Shown here in pieces: positions 33,590-43,600 of a stretch of DNA of 64,000 bases. Source of the DNA: Triticum aestivum (Eukaryota; Streptophyta; Magnoliopsida; Poales; Poaceae); the NCBI RefSeq assembly GCF_018294505.1, contig NC_057814.1, positions 36,955,054 through 37,019,053 of the forward strand. The letters are read 5' to 3'. The translations under genes were made by a program, and so were the position numbers. Within the stretch, counting starts at the first letter, position 1. Each line of letters opens with the position of its first letter. The notes beneath the pieces were generated by a model. The model worked only from the letters and a program-made list of their open reading frames with translations. It was not told where the DNA came from and searched no databases.

Positions 33590-34036
33590 ATGGTTTTGGT
33601 ATCCGCCCCCGTCGGCCCTCGTCCTGTCTATGATTCGGATGTGGTATATATTATCTTTTTATAACTATTTGATTCATTTATTGTTTATGACAAATATACC
33701 GACCAGCGTGACATAGATTTTATTTATCTAGGAGGTGGTTGAACCGGAAATTCTAACCGACCCTATTGTCGAGAGGTTAAATTTAGTTGAAGAAGAAAAC
33801 AATTACTTGAAGGAAAAAATAAAAAAAATTGAGGAGAGAAGATGATATTGGAGTTGCATGTTGCGGATGTCGTCGATGATCACAAGATCAAGATGGATGC
33901 AATGCGCTTGAAGATTAGAAAGATTAGAAAATATGCCATTCATACCGAGGCTTGGTATCATTATGCCGTTGGATCAATTGTTACCTTGGTTGCGATTATG
34001 ATCGCATTTGTTTTCGCATTGAAATGTTTTACATAG
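33590..34036 (+). pseudogene. Small coiled-coil, C-terminally membrane-anchored protein of CACTA-1
   Basis: Exon 33590-33643 (MVLVSAPVGPRPVYDSDV) joins 33732-34036 across a GT...AG intron. The second exon reads EVVEPEILTDPIVERLNLVE, then a K/E-rich helix (NNYLKEKIKKIEE). A one-base loss near 33838 shifts the frame, and the remaining 64 codons (33842-34036) carry MILELHVADVVDDHKIKMDA, basic KIRKIRKYAIH and a ~20-residue hydrophobic helix (GSIVTLVAIMIAFVFALKCF) ending two residues from the stop. This is a tail-anchored topology. It precedes the transposase exon, whose ATG follows a 3' splice signal (GCACGCAG), so both may come from one promoter by alternative splicing. No equivalent is found in CACTA-2. 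Function unknown. Confidence 0.55.
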
Positions 34037-34220
34037 TTTCAATGTATGGTTTAATTAATTAGATGCTCTGGAGAGCTATATATATGTTGTTAGATGAGAA
34101 CTATGTATGTACTTTGGTTCTAATGTGATGATGAACTTCTATTAATTTGGTCACTTAATTATCTATTCATGATGTTCTGTAATGGTTTTTGACACACTTA
34201 ATTATATATAATGCACGCAG

Positions 34221-37200
34221 ATGAACCGGCAATGGATGTACGGTGACAGACACACCTCCGAGTACATTAAGGGCGTGCATGATTTTCTCGAAGTGGCTGA
34301 GGCAAACAAGCAGAATGGTTTTATGTGTTGTCCATGCCCTACATGTGGGAATACGAAGTCTTACTCTGACCGGAAAATCCTTCATGCCCACCTGCTTTAC
34401 AAGGGTTTCATGCCACACTATAATGTTTGGACGAGGCACGGAGAAATGGGGGTTATGATGGAAGACGGCGAAGAAGAAGAGGACGATGACAACTATGTGC
34501 CCCCTGAATACGGTGATGCTGCAACGGGGGAAGCTGCTGAAGATCAAGAGGAACTAGACGATGTGCCCAATGATGCTGCAAGGGGGGAAGCTGCTGAAGA
34601 TCAAGAGGAACCAGTGCCCGATGATGATGATCTCCGCCAGGTCATTGTCGATGCAAGGACGCAATGCGAAAGTCAAAAGGAGAAGCTGAAGTTCGATCGC
34701 ATGTTAGAGGATCACAAAAAAGGGTTGTACCCCAATTGCGAAGATGGCAACACAAAGCTCGGTACCGTACTGGAATTGCTGCAGTGGAAGGCAGAGAATG
34801 CTGTGCCTGACAAAGGATTTGAGAAGCTATTGAAAATATTGAAGAAGAAGCTTCCAAAGGATAACGAATTGCCCGACAGTACATACGCAGCAAAGAAGGT
34901 CGTATGCCCTCTAGGATTGGAGGTGCAGAAGATACATGCATGCCCTAATGACTGCATCCTCTACCGCGGTGCGTACAAGGATCTGAACGCATGCCCGGTA
35001 TGCGGTGCATTGCGGTATAAGATCAGACGAGATGACCCTGGTGATGTTGACGGCGAGCCCCCCAGGAAGAGGGTTCCTGCGAAGGTGATGTGGTATGCTC
35101 CTATAATACCACGGTTGAAACGTCTGTTCAGAAACGAAGAGCATGCCAAGTTGATGCGATGGCACAGTGAGGACCGTAAGAAAGACGGGAAGTTGAGAGC
35201 ACCCGCTGACGGGTCGCAGTGGAGAAAAATCGAGAGAAAGTACTGGGCTGAGTTTGCAGCTGACCCAAGGAACGTATGGTTTGGTTTAAGCGCGGATGGC
35301 ATTAATCCTTTCGGGGAGCAGAGCAGCAATCACAGCACCTGGCCCGTGACTCTATGTATGTATAACCTTCCTCCTTGGATGTGCATGAAGCGGAAGTTCA
35401 TTATGATGCCAGTTCTCATCCAAGGCCCTAAGCAACCCGGCAACGACATTGATGTGTACCTAAGGCCATTAGTTGAAGAACTTTTACAGCTGTGGAATGG
35501 AAACGGTGTACGTACGTGGGATGAGCACAAACAGGAGGAATTTAACCTGCACGCGTTGCTGTTTGTAACCATCAACGATTGGCCCGCTCTCAGTAACCTT
35601 TCAGGACAGACAAACAAGGGATACCACGCATGCACGCACTGTTTAGATGACACTGAAAGTATATACCTGGACAAAAGCAGGAAGAATGTGTACCTGGGCC
35701 ATCGTCGATTTCTTCCGACCAACCATCAATGTCGAAAGAAAGGCAAGCATTTCAAAGGCGAGGCAGATCACCGGAAGAAGCCCGCCATGCGTACCGGTGA
35801 TCACGTACTTGCTATGGTCAATGATTTACACGTAATCTTTGGAAAGGGTCCCGGCGGACTAGCTGTTCCGAATGACGTTGAGGGACACGCACCCATGTGG
35901 AAGAAGAAATCTATATTTTGGGACCTACCCTACTGGAAAGAGCTAGAGGTCCGCTCTTCAATCGACGTGATGCACGTGACGAAGAACCTTTGCGTGAACC
36001 TGCTAGGCTTCTTGGGCGTGTATGGGAAGACAAAAGATACACCTGAGGCACGGGAGGACCTGCAACGTTTGCACGAAAAAGACGGCATGCCTCCGAAGCA
36101 GTATGAAGGTCCTGCCAGCTACGCTCTTACGAAAGAAGAGAAAGAAATCTTCTTTGAATGCCTGCTCAGTATGAAGGTCCCGACTGGCTTCTCGTCGAAT
36201 ATAAAGGGAATAATAAATATGCCAGAGAAAAAGTTCCAGAACCTAAAGTCTCATGACTGCCACGTGATTATGACGCAACTGCTTCCGGTTGCATTGAGGG
36301 GGCTTCTACCGGAAAACGTCCGATTAGCCATTGTGAAGCTATGTGCATTCCTCAATGCAATCTCTCAGAAGGTGATCGATCCAGAAATCATACCAAGGCT
36401 AAGGAGTGATGTGGCGCAATGTCTTGTCAGTTTCGAGCTGGTGTTCCCACCATCCTTCTTCAATATCATGACGCACGTCCTAGTTCATCTAGTCGACGAG
36501 ATTGTCATTCTGGGGCCCGTATTTCTACACAATATGTTCCCCTTTGAGAGGTTCATGGGAGTCCTAAAGAAATATGTCCGTAACCGCGCTAGGCCAGAAG
36601 GAAGCATCTCCATGGGCCATCAAACAGAGGATGTCATTGGGTTTTGTGTTGACTTCATTCCTGGCCTTAAGAAGATAGGTCTCCCTAAATCGCGGTATGA
36701 GGGGAGACTGACTGGAAAAGGCACGCTTGGAGGGGGGAACTCAATAATATGCAGGGACGGATATTCTTGGTCTGAAGCACACTACACAGTTCTACAGAAC
36801 TCTACCTTGGTGACCCCGTATGTCGATGAACACAAGAACAGTCTGCGCTCCAAACACCCGGAGCAGTGTGACGACTGGATTACATGTGAACACATCAGGA
36901 CTTTCAGCAGTTGGTTGGAAACACGTCTCAGAGGTGACACCACTGTTTGTGATGAGTTGTACTCGTTGTCCAGGGGACCATCTTCGACTGTATTGACTTA
37001 CAAAGGATACGAGATAAATGGGAATACATTTTACACGATCGCCCAAGATCAAAAGAGCACCAACCAAAACAGCGGTGTCCGCTTTGATGCAGCAACCGAG
37101 AGGGGAAAGGACACATATTATGGTTACATAATGGACATATGGGAACTTGACTACGGACATGATTTTAAGGTCCCTTTGTTTAAGTGCAAATGGGTCAATC

Positions 37201-37583
37201 TGTCAGGAGGCGGGGTACAGGTAGACCCACAGTACGGAATGACAACAGTGGATCTGAACAATCTTGGGTACACTGACGAACCGTTCGTCCTAGCCAATGA
37301 TGTGGCACAGGTTATCTATGTGAAGGACATGTCTACCAGACCGAGGAAAAGAAAAGATAAGGAAGCGAATACATCATACGATGAGCCAAAGCGGCACATA
37401 GTTCTTTCAGGAAAAAGGGACATTGTGGGAGTGGAGGGCAAGACAGACATGTCTGAAGATTATGAAAAGTTTCATGAAATTCCTCCCTTCAAAGTCAAGG
37501 CTGACCCAAGCATCCTGATAAACGATGAAGATTATCCATGGTTACGGCGCAATAAGCAAATGACACAAGCGAAGAAAAAGTGA
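34221..37583 (+). CDS. CACTA-1 transposase, TNP2/TnpD type
   Basis: An uninterrupted 1,120-codon frame starts at MNRQWMYGDRHTSEYI. It has the transposase-associated zinc-finger-like region (CCPCPTCGNTK ... HAHLLYKGF, residues ~1-75), an acidic linker with a duplicated GEAAEDQEE, the TNP2 core (VMWYAPIIPRLKRLF; FGLSADGINPFG near 350-362; LLFVTINDWPALSNLSGQ near 445-460), a DUF4218-like region (CHVIMTQLLPVALRGLLPEN; HNMFPFERFMGVLKKYVRNR) and a DUF4216-like end (VPLFKCKWVNL; YGMTTVDLNNLGY). The Asp residues near 358 and 453 are candidate catalytic residues by position. It binds and cuts transposon ends in the nucleus. It has no frameshift or stop, unlike the CACTA-2 copy, and the start is set by the splice acceptor and homology to CACTA-2. 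Confidence 0.93.
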   Translation: MNRQWMYGDRHTSEYIKGVHDFLEVAEANKQNGFMCCPCPTCGNTKSYSDRKILHAHLLYKGFMPHYNVWTRHGEMGVMMEDGEEEEDDDNYVPPEYGDAATGEAAEDQEELDDVPNDAARGEAAEDQEEPVPDDDDLRQVIVDARTQCESQKEKLKFDRMLEDHKKGLYPNCEDGNTKLGTVLELLQWKAENAVPDKGFEKLLKILKKKLPKDNELPDSTYAAKKVVCPLGLEVQKIHACPNDCILYRGAYKDLNACPVCGALRYKIRRDDPGDVDGEPPRKRVPAKVMWYAPIIPRLKRLFRNEEHAKLMRWHSEDRKKDGKLRAPADGSQWRKIERKYWAEFAADPRNVWFGLSADGINPFGEQSSNHSTWPVTLCMYNLPPWMCMKRKFIMMPVLIQGPKQPGNDIDVYLRPLVEELLQLWNGNGVRTWDEHKQEEFNLHALLFVTINDWPALSNLSGQTNKGYHACTHCLDDTESIYLDKSRKNVYLGHRRFLPTNHQCRKKGKHFKGEADHRKKPAMRTGDHVLAMVNDLHVIFGKGPGGLAVPNDVEGHAPMWKKKSIFWDLPYWKELEVRSSIDVMHVTKNLCVNLLGFLGVYGKTKDTPEAREDLQRLHEKDGMPPKQYEGPASYALTKEEKEIFFECLLSMKVPTGFSSNIKGIINMPEKKFQNLKSHDCHVIMTQLLPVALRGLLPENVRLAIVKLCAFLNAISQKVIDPEIIPRLRSDVAQCLVSFELVFPPSFFNIMTHVLVHLVDEIVILGPVFLHNMFPFERFMGVLKKYVRNRARPEGSISMGHQTEDVIGFCVDFIPGLKKIGLPKSRYEGRLTGKGTLGGGNSIICRDGYSWSEAHYTVLQNSTLVTPYVDEHKNSLRSKHPEQCDDWITCEHIRTFSSWLETRLRGDTTVCDELYSLSRGPSSTVLTYKGYEINGNTFYTIAQDQKSTNQNSGVRFDAATERGKDTYYGYIMDIWELDYGHDFKVPLFKCKWVNLSGGGVQVDPQYGMTTVDLNNLGYTDEPFVLANDVAQVIYVKDMSTRPRKRKDKEANTSYDEPKRHIVLSGKRDIVGVEGKTDMSEDYEKFHEIPPFKVKADPSILINDEDYPWLRRNKQMTQAKKK

Positions 37584-38158
37584 AGACTTTCTCCCGCAAC
37601 TATTATGATGATAGCATGCCAACTTTGTAATAGACGAGTATGATACCATTGTCCGTTTTGTACAAGAAGTGCATCTAGTTTTTGCCGTAACCCTCTCAAC
37701 TTTCTTGCACATGCTATGTGGATGAAATGATGATACCATGCCAACTTTCAACCTTTTCAGAGTTCATTTGAAATGCTTTATAAGCCCTGAGTGCAGAGAG
37801 GTTAGGCCCGTAAGCCTGCTTTAGAGAGGAGCTCGACAGCTCAGGCGCACCGCACCTTATAAACAGGTGCGGCTCTCTCTTAGCTAGCGAGGTGGGACTA
37901 AACTCACCACCACGCCGCTGTGCAAGGCCATTGGTCCCGGTTGGTGGCACGAACCGGGACCAATTCCACCCTTTGGTCCCTGTTGGTGCCACGAACCGGT
38001 ACTAATGAGGCTGTGGCCCCACGAGCACCTTTAGTACCTGTTCGTGGCACGAACCGGTACTAGAGTTTCTTACTAGCTAAGCAGTTTTTTAGTCCCACCT
38101 CGCTAGCTGAGAGGCACTAGGAGCGGTTTATAAGCCCTGAGTGCAGAGACGATGAAGA
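37584..38158 (+). repeat. Transposase 3' region and first part of the internal terminal-type motif array
   Basis: After the stop, TGATA..CATGCCAACTTT occurs twice (near 37608 and 37731). From about 37930 motifs GGTCCCGGTTGGTGGCACG and CGAACCGGTACTA appear, as at the element ends. A 22-bp direct repeat TTATAAGCCCTGAGTGCAGA occurs near 37780 and 38130, and GCTAGCGAGGTGGGACTAAA is present in both orientations (37884 and ~38090). Confidence 0.7.
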
Positions 38159-38160
38159 AG

Positions 38161-38282
38161 AGGCGCAATGCTCACGTTGCTTAGCTTCAAGCCTTGAGGA
38201 ATAAGGTAGACTGCATCGAGCTATGTGCAATGCAGTCTACACTATTCCGAAAGGCTTGAAGCAAATCAACGCGCATTGCGCC
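38161..38282 (+). repeat. Imperfect 122-bp foldback (miRNA-like hairpin)
   Basis: The left arm (38161-38215) and the reverse complement of the right arm (38231-38282) share GGCGCAATG, GCTTCAAGCCTT, GGAATA and GACTGCA in order, with small mismatches and a ~15-base loop. This is a long, mostly paired stem of the size of plant miRNA or siRNA precursors. Expression is unknown. Confidence 0.6.
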
Positions 38283-38284
38283 TG

Positions 38285-38750
38285 TTTTTTATTTTTAATC
38301 ATTAAAAGCAAAAAGAATTTTCATAAAGAACTTTTTTTGATAGAAACTTTAATAGCAAAAAGAATTATCATAAAGTAAAATAAATAAGTAATTAGAAACA
38401 AAATAAAATAAAATAAATAAGTTTTTTGTTGTAAGTAGAAATAAAACAAAATAAATATAGCAAAAAAGAAAATAAAAAACTAAATACAGCAAAAAAGAAT
38501 TTTCATAGAGAACTAATGGCACTAATAGAAAGTTTATATGTTTTCTAAAACTAATGGCACTAACAGACAGTTTATAATTTTGCTGACCTAAAGGCAACAA
38601 GAATTAAAAAATAAAGCAAAAAACAAAAGAAAATAAATAATGCAAAAAATTTAAAAAACTGCCACCTATTGGGCCACCACGGCCTGAATACGACTAGAAA
38701 CCCAACCTGGGCTAGGATTCAGGCCCACAGAAGGCCCAATAGGCCAACAG
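38285..38750. other. AT-rich spacer in CACTA-1, no gene
   Basis: A-rich DNA with repeated AAAAAGAATTTTCATA and AAACTAATGGCACTAA units; no coding signal. Confidence 0.5.
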
Positions 38751-38878
38751 ACAGCACAGTGTGACATTAGGCCCGTAAGCCTGCATTTGAGAGGAGCTCG
38801 AGTGGGCAGCCGCAGTGGAGCTTATAAACCACTCCGAGCCCCTCTCAACTAGCGAGGTGGGACTAAACTTTTGGCCGC

Positions 38879-39042
38879 GGGCAGCGCAAGGCCTTTGGTC
38901 CCGGTTGGTGGCACCAACCGGGACCAATGCCCCCCCTTTTGTCCCGGTTGGTGCCACCAACCGGTGGCACCAACCGGGACTAATGCCTACCTTTAGTCCC
39001 GGTTGGTGCCACGAACCGGGACTAAAGGCTTTGCTATATAAG
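38879..39042 (+). promoter_or_regulatory. Internal terminal-type motif array and TATA box before ORF2 of CACTA-1
   Basis: Six or more copies of CCCGGTTGGTG and CAACCGGGAC in alternating orientation run directly up to TATATAAG at 39035-39042. A GC-rich leader (39070-39400) follows. The same order (motifs, TATA, GC-rich leader) is found in CACTA-2 at 52855-51795, so this looks like the ORF2 promoter under control of the terminus-binding protein. Confidence 0.55.
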
Positions 39043-39059
39043 CAAACACTTAGGAAATT

Positions 39060-39400
39060 TTCGACATACCTCGCCAGTTGCCCCCGACGCCGCCAGGCTG
39101 CCCGTGCTCGCCGTCGCCGCCCGCTCCTCATGGCCGTCGCCCCGCGCCCTTGCCCCGACGGGTCGCCGACCGGTGCTCGTCGCCGTCGACCTGCCCCCAC
39201 GCGCCGCCCCGCCTCGTGCTACCCTGCTCGCGCGCGCCGCCTCGGCGCCCCGAGCCCCCCTACCCTGCCCGCGCGTGCTCGCCGGCGCCCTCGCCACCCC
39301 CGCCCCGTCCCGGCCCCGTGCGCCGGCGCCCTCGCCGCCCCGCCCCGCCACCGCCATCGTCCTAGCCGCCCCCGCTGTGAGAGCCGCCGCCCCGGCTCTG
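39060..39400 (+). other. GC-rich leader of CACTA-1 ORF2
   Basis: C-rich DNA open in several frames on both strands (Pro/Ala/Arg-rich) with no domain; the open frames are due to composition. Position between TATA box and ORF2 suggests a transcribed leader exon. Confidence 0.4.
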
Positions 39401-39810
39401 TTTTTTTATTTTTATTAGTTTAATTTTTTGTTCATATGTGATGTATATGTGTATGTGGCTATAATGTATATGTGAACAAAAAAAATTTGTATGTATGTAG
39501 ATGTTCAAAATGTATGAATATATATGTCAAAAATGTTTTTTTGTTCATAGAAAGTTTTTTGTTCATATATAGAAAGTTTTTATATATGACAATGGATATA
39601 TATTCGATATATATGAGAAATGATGATCCACATGGAAAAGTTTTATATATGCAAAAGTTACAATTTTAGAAAAGTTTTATATATCTAGCTAGGAAGGGAA
39701 GAAGAAGAAAAAGAAGGATAGGAAAGAAGAAAATAAGAAGAGGAAAGAAAGAAGAAGAGGAGAGGAAGAAGAGGAGATATAAATAAGAAGAGGAAAAAAG
39801 AAGAAAAGAA

Positions 39811-39902
39811 GAGGAGAAGAAGAAAGGAATAGAGGAGAAGAAGAAAAAATAGAAAATATTCTATTTTTTCTTCTTCTCCTCTATTCCTTTCTTCTTCTCC
39901 TC
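39811..39902. repeat. Perfect 42-bp inverted repeat in a purine/pyrimidine tract
   Basis: Left arm 39811-39852 (purines) is the exact reverse complement of 39861-39902 (pyrimidines), with an 8-base loop AAAATATT. It lies inside a longer purine-then-pyrimidine tract (39690-39990). Confidence 0.8.
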
Positions 39903-40009
39903 TTTTTTTTCTTCTTTTTTCTTCTTTTTTTCTTCAATCCTCTCCTCTATTCCTTTCTTCTTCTCTCCTCTTTTTATTTCTTCTTCGTTTTCTTATGTTT
40001 TATCGGGTC

Positions 40010-40440
40010 TGTCGTCGTCGATATATACCCCCTCCTGATAACTTCAACACGTGGGGGGGGGGGTCGATATACCCCCTCCCCGATAACATTATTTTCCCGT
40101 GTATGTATGTTGTCGTTGTCGATATTACCCCCTCCCGATAACTTCAACACGAGGGGGGATATAACTTCAACACGAGGGGGGGTCGATATACCCCCTCCTC
40201 GATAACATTATTTTCCCGTGTATGTATGTCGTCGTTGTCGATATAAAACCCCCTCCCGATAACTTCAACACGTGGGGGGGTCGATATATACCCCCTCCCC
40301 GATAACATTATTTTCCCGTGTATGTATGTCGTCGTTGTCGATATATATAACTCCCTCCCAGATAACTTCGACATGATGGACGGTCGATATGTATACCCCC
40401 TCTCGACCGTGATAACTTATACCACGGGAGCACCCCCCGG
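40010..40440 (+). repeat. Tandem repeats in the CACTA-1 ORF2 leader
   Basis: Units of about 100-130 bp repeat three to four times, each with CCCCCTCCCGATAACTTCAA, GATAACATTATTTTCCCGTG and TATGTATGTCGTCGTTGTCG. They precede the ORF2 start by ~250 bp and have no conserved coding frame. Confidence 0.75.
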
Positions 40441-40649
40441 CCCTCTCGCTCGACCAAAACTCTCGAGGACACCCAAACCCTAGAAAAAACGATGTCGGTC
40501 TCCTACCCCCTCCCGCCGCGCCCCTACCCTTGAAGCATTGCCTAGGCCACCCCAAACCCGGAATAAGCTAGGTCTACGTTTGCACTAATATATCCACCTG
40601 CTGTCATGTTTGTGTAATAATTGCCATGTTGTAATATTTGCAGAAACAA

Positions 40650-43600
40650 TGGAGCACGGACGAGATGAGCAAGCAGAAGAGGTGTTGGGGGACATAATCT
40701 TAGCCGGAGGTGATATCTTGTCATATCTTAACGACAATGATGGTCTGGAAGAACAGGGTGAAGAAGCAGGCTGCGGTGATCGAAGAGTGGAGGAGGAAAG
40801 ACATGATTATGATGGCTCCGGTGACCCAATGCTGGTGCAAGAAGGAGCCCGTGGTGACGGCTCCGGTGACCGAACAGAGTCCGGCCAGGTAAATATATTA
40901 GTTAAGCCTGTGCTGACTAGCTAATTGATGCATTCATTGTTTTGGTATGTACACATATTAATTAACACTCGTCTTTCTTCTTTTTTCTAGCCCTCCGGAT
41001 CGAGCACAACTGCGGTAAAGAGACGAGGCCCGAAGAGAAAGTTGCGCTCGGATGAAAGGTTTGAGATCACAGCAATCGCGCGCGACGGCCAACCGATTGA
41101 ACCCCTCCGGACAAAGGATGCTTTTGCTGCTCAGTGCGGGGTTCTAGTTAGGGACAAGATCCCGATCAGCATCCACCAATGGTATAAGCCTAAGAAGGAA
41201 GACCCTGAGGTGTCTTATGTCAATGATATGCAGAAAGATGATCTTTGGACTGAGCTGAAGGCAAATTTCACCCTACCGCCAGAGGAGGATCCGGAGAAGC
41301 CAGTTATAGAGCAATTAATCAAGTCTCATGCTCTTAAGAAGATGGCAGACCTATTCAGGAGGTGGAAGAATGAGCTGAAAACGTTTGTCGACAAAGAAGA
41401 GACACCTGAATTCATCGGCCGGTATGAGAAGATCAGAGATCACTGGCCCGCATTTGTGGCCCACAAGACATCGGAAAAGAGTAAGAAGATGTCAGCGACA
41501 AACAAGATGAATGCTGCGAAGAAGAAGCTTCACCATCGCACGGGGTCAGGTGGCTACCTCAAAGCCCGGCCTAAGTGGGCCAAGTCTGAGAGGGATCTGC
41601 TTGATAAAGGGATCGAACCACAGACAATGAACTGGCCAGACCGTTGCCGGACTTGGTTCTTCGGGGCTGGCGGAACCTTGGACCCTGTATCAGGGAGGTG
41701 TCGTTGGACGGACGAGCAACTTGCAATACCCGTCAAGAAGATTCAGCACTATATCGATGCAGCGCAGCAAGGGACGTTCGTTCCAGACAGAGAGAACGAC
41801 GAGCTCACAATGGCCCTCGGGAATCCTGAGCACCCTGGACGGACACGAGGCACGCCAGGCTCCGTTCCGTGGAAGGCTGGTTTTCCGGACGCGGGCGGTT
41901 ACAAAACCCAGGAGAGGAGGAAAAAAGTGGAGCAGATCCAAATTCAGCGTCTGCACGAAAGGGTTCAAGTGCTAGAGGAACGAGACGGCAATAGAGATGC
42001 CGAAACTGCCCCCGAAGCTACACCGCCATCTCAGCGTAGAAGCAGCGTGGCTTCCACCGAGCTGCCTCAGCTGGAGCATGCGGCTACTCCTAGCTACCCC
42101 GTGGATGCTATCACGGAGTCTCAACATTGCCACCTTATGGCGGAATGGCAGAACTTGAAAGTCAAGGCGGCTGTTGGCTCTGTTTTACCTACTGAACCCG
42201 GCGCAACCTACCACTGCCGGCCGATTCCAGAAGGATATGCTAGGGTGATGGTGGATGAAATAACGGAGGGATTTGAGGACCTCCAGCTTGACCACCCTAC
42301 CGGTGAAGGGGAGACTCGGCTGGGTTTAGCTCTGAAGACTCCATGCCTATGGCGGAAGGAGCTCATCAAGCTTCCGAACTGGACGGCTCCGGCGAGTAAG
42401 GGCACTCCGCCTCCTCCTCCGGCGAGTGATCAGGGCACTCAGCCTCCTTCTCCGGCGCGTGGCGGCACTCCGCCTCCTTCTCCGCCAGCGCCGGCGCGCC
42501 AGAGCAGCCAGCCTCCTCCTTCTCCGCCTCGTCAGCAAGGGCGGAAGAGACCCGCCGCCGCTGCGGCTGCTCCGGCGCGTCGTAGTCCTTCTCCTCCGCC
42601 TCGTAAGCAAGGAAAGAAGACAGCCGCAGCCGCTCCGTCTGCTCTGCCGGCGTCTAGCAGTACAGCTGCCAGAGGCGGGAGGCAATACAGATTCGGTCCT
42701 TCTCTGAAGACTCCAGAGAAGTTACCATATGAGAGGACCGAGGAGGAGAACGCGAAGATCGTGCGAGCCGAAGTGAAGAACTTCTTTGAAGGGGTCAAAG
42801 CAAAGAAACATCCACCTCCGGAGGAGAAGGTAGATCCGGTGAAAGCAAAGCGCACTCTGGCTGCCCTGACAAAACCACCAAAGTCTCCGCCAAAGGCAAC
42901 TATGAGCGCGTTCTTGCAAAGGCATATGCCGAAGCGGAGCGGTCGGGAAGTACTGTCAGTGATAAAAGGATGAAAGAACGACGAGCTGGGAAAAAATTGC
43001 CCAGCTCGGCGAACAAGCGAACCAATCGTGCCCCCCGCTCAAGGTGTCAAAAGACATCGTCGCTAATGATCCGGGTATGGTGCCCGGTTATAGCAATCTT
43101 GGAGATTACCTGCCCGACGATGTACATTATGAAATCATGGAGGTGGACGAACACAAATACCATTACGGGAAGCCTCTCGTCAAAGATGTCAAATCTCTAA
43201 GCACGATGATGCGAAGACTACATGATTGGTACATGAAAACCTGCAGAGAGTCTGATGGGATGAGTACTTTGACGCTGAGAGTTAAACCGGAGCATGACCT
43301 CGTTGGAATTGAACTGCTGAATGTTCCATTTGAGGATTTCTTCCAGTTTTACAATCTAAAGTCCCTCGATAAAACAACGATCACTTGCTACTGTCTGTAA
43401 GTAGTACTACTTCTGTCATTAAGTCTCTCTATATAGGTCAGCTCTTTCATTGCATGTATTTATACTTATCCTCACTATATTATGCAGATTGAAGATCGCC
43501 GAATTGAAGAAAAGACAAATCGGTGATATTGGGTTCATTAACACAAATCTCATAGATGCATATACGGTTGAAAATCATCCCAAAGAAGCCGAGGCCAACT

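Noticed and set aside
34167..35329. Several minus-strand ORFs over the CACTA-1 transposase
   Set aside because: Shadows of the intact 1,120-codon plus-strand gene; the same happens in CACTA-2.
39034..39423. Overlapping Pro/Ala/Arg-rich ORFs on both strands
   Set aside because: Open only because of GC-rich composition in the ORF2 leader; no frame is favoured.
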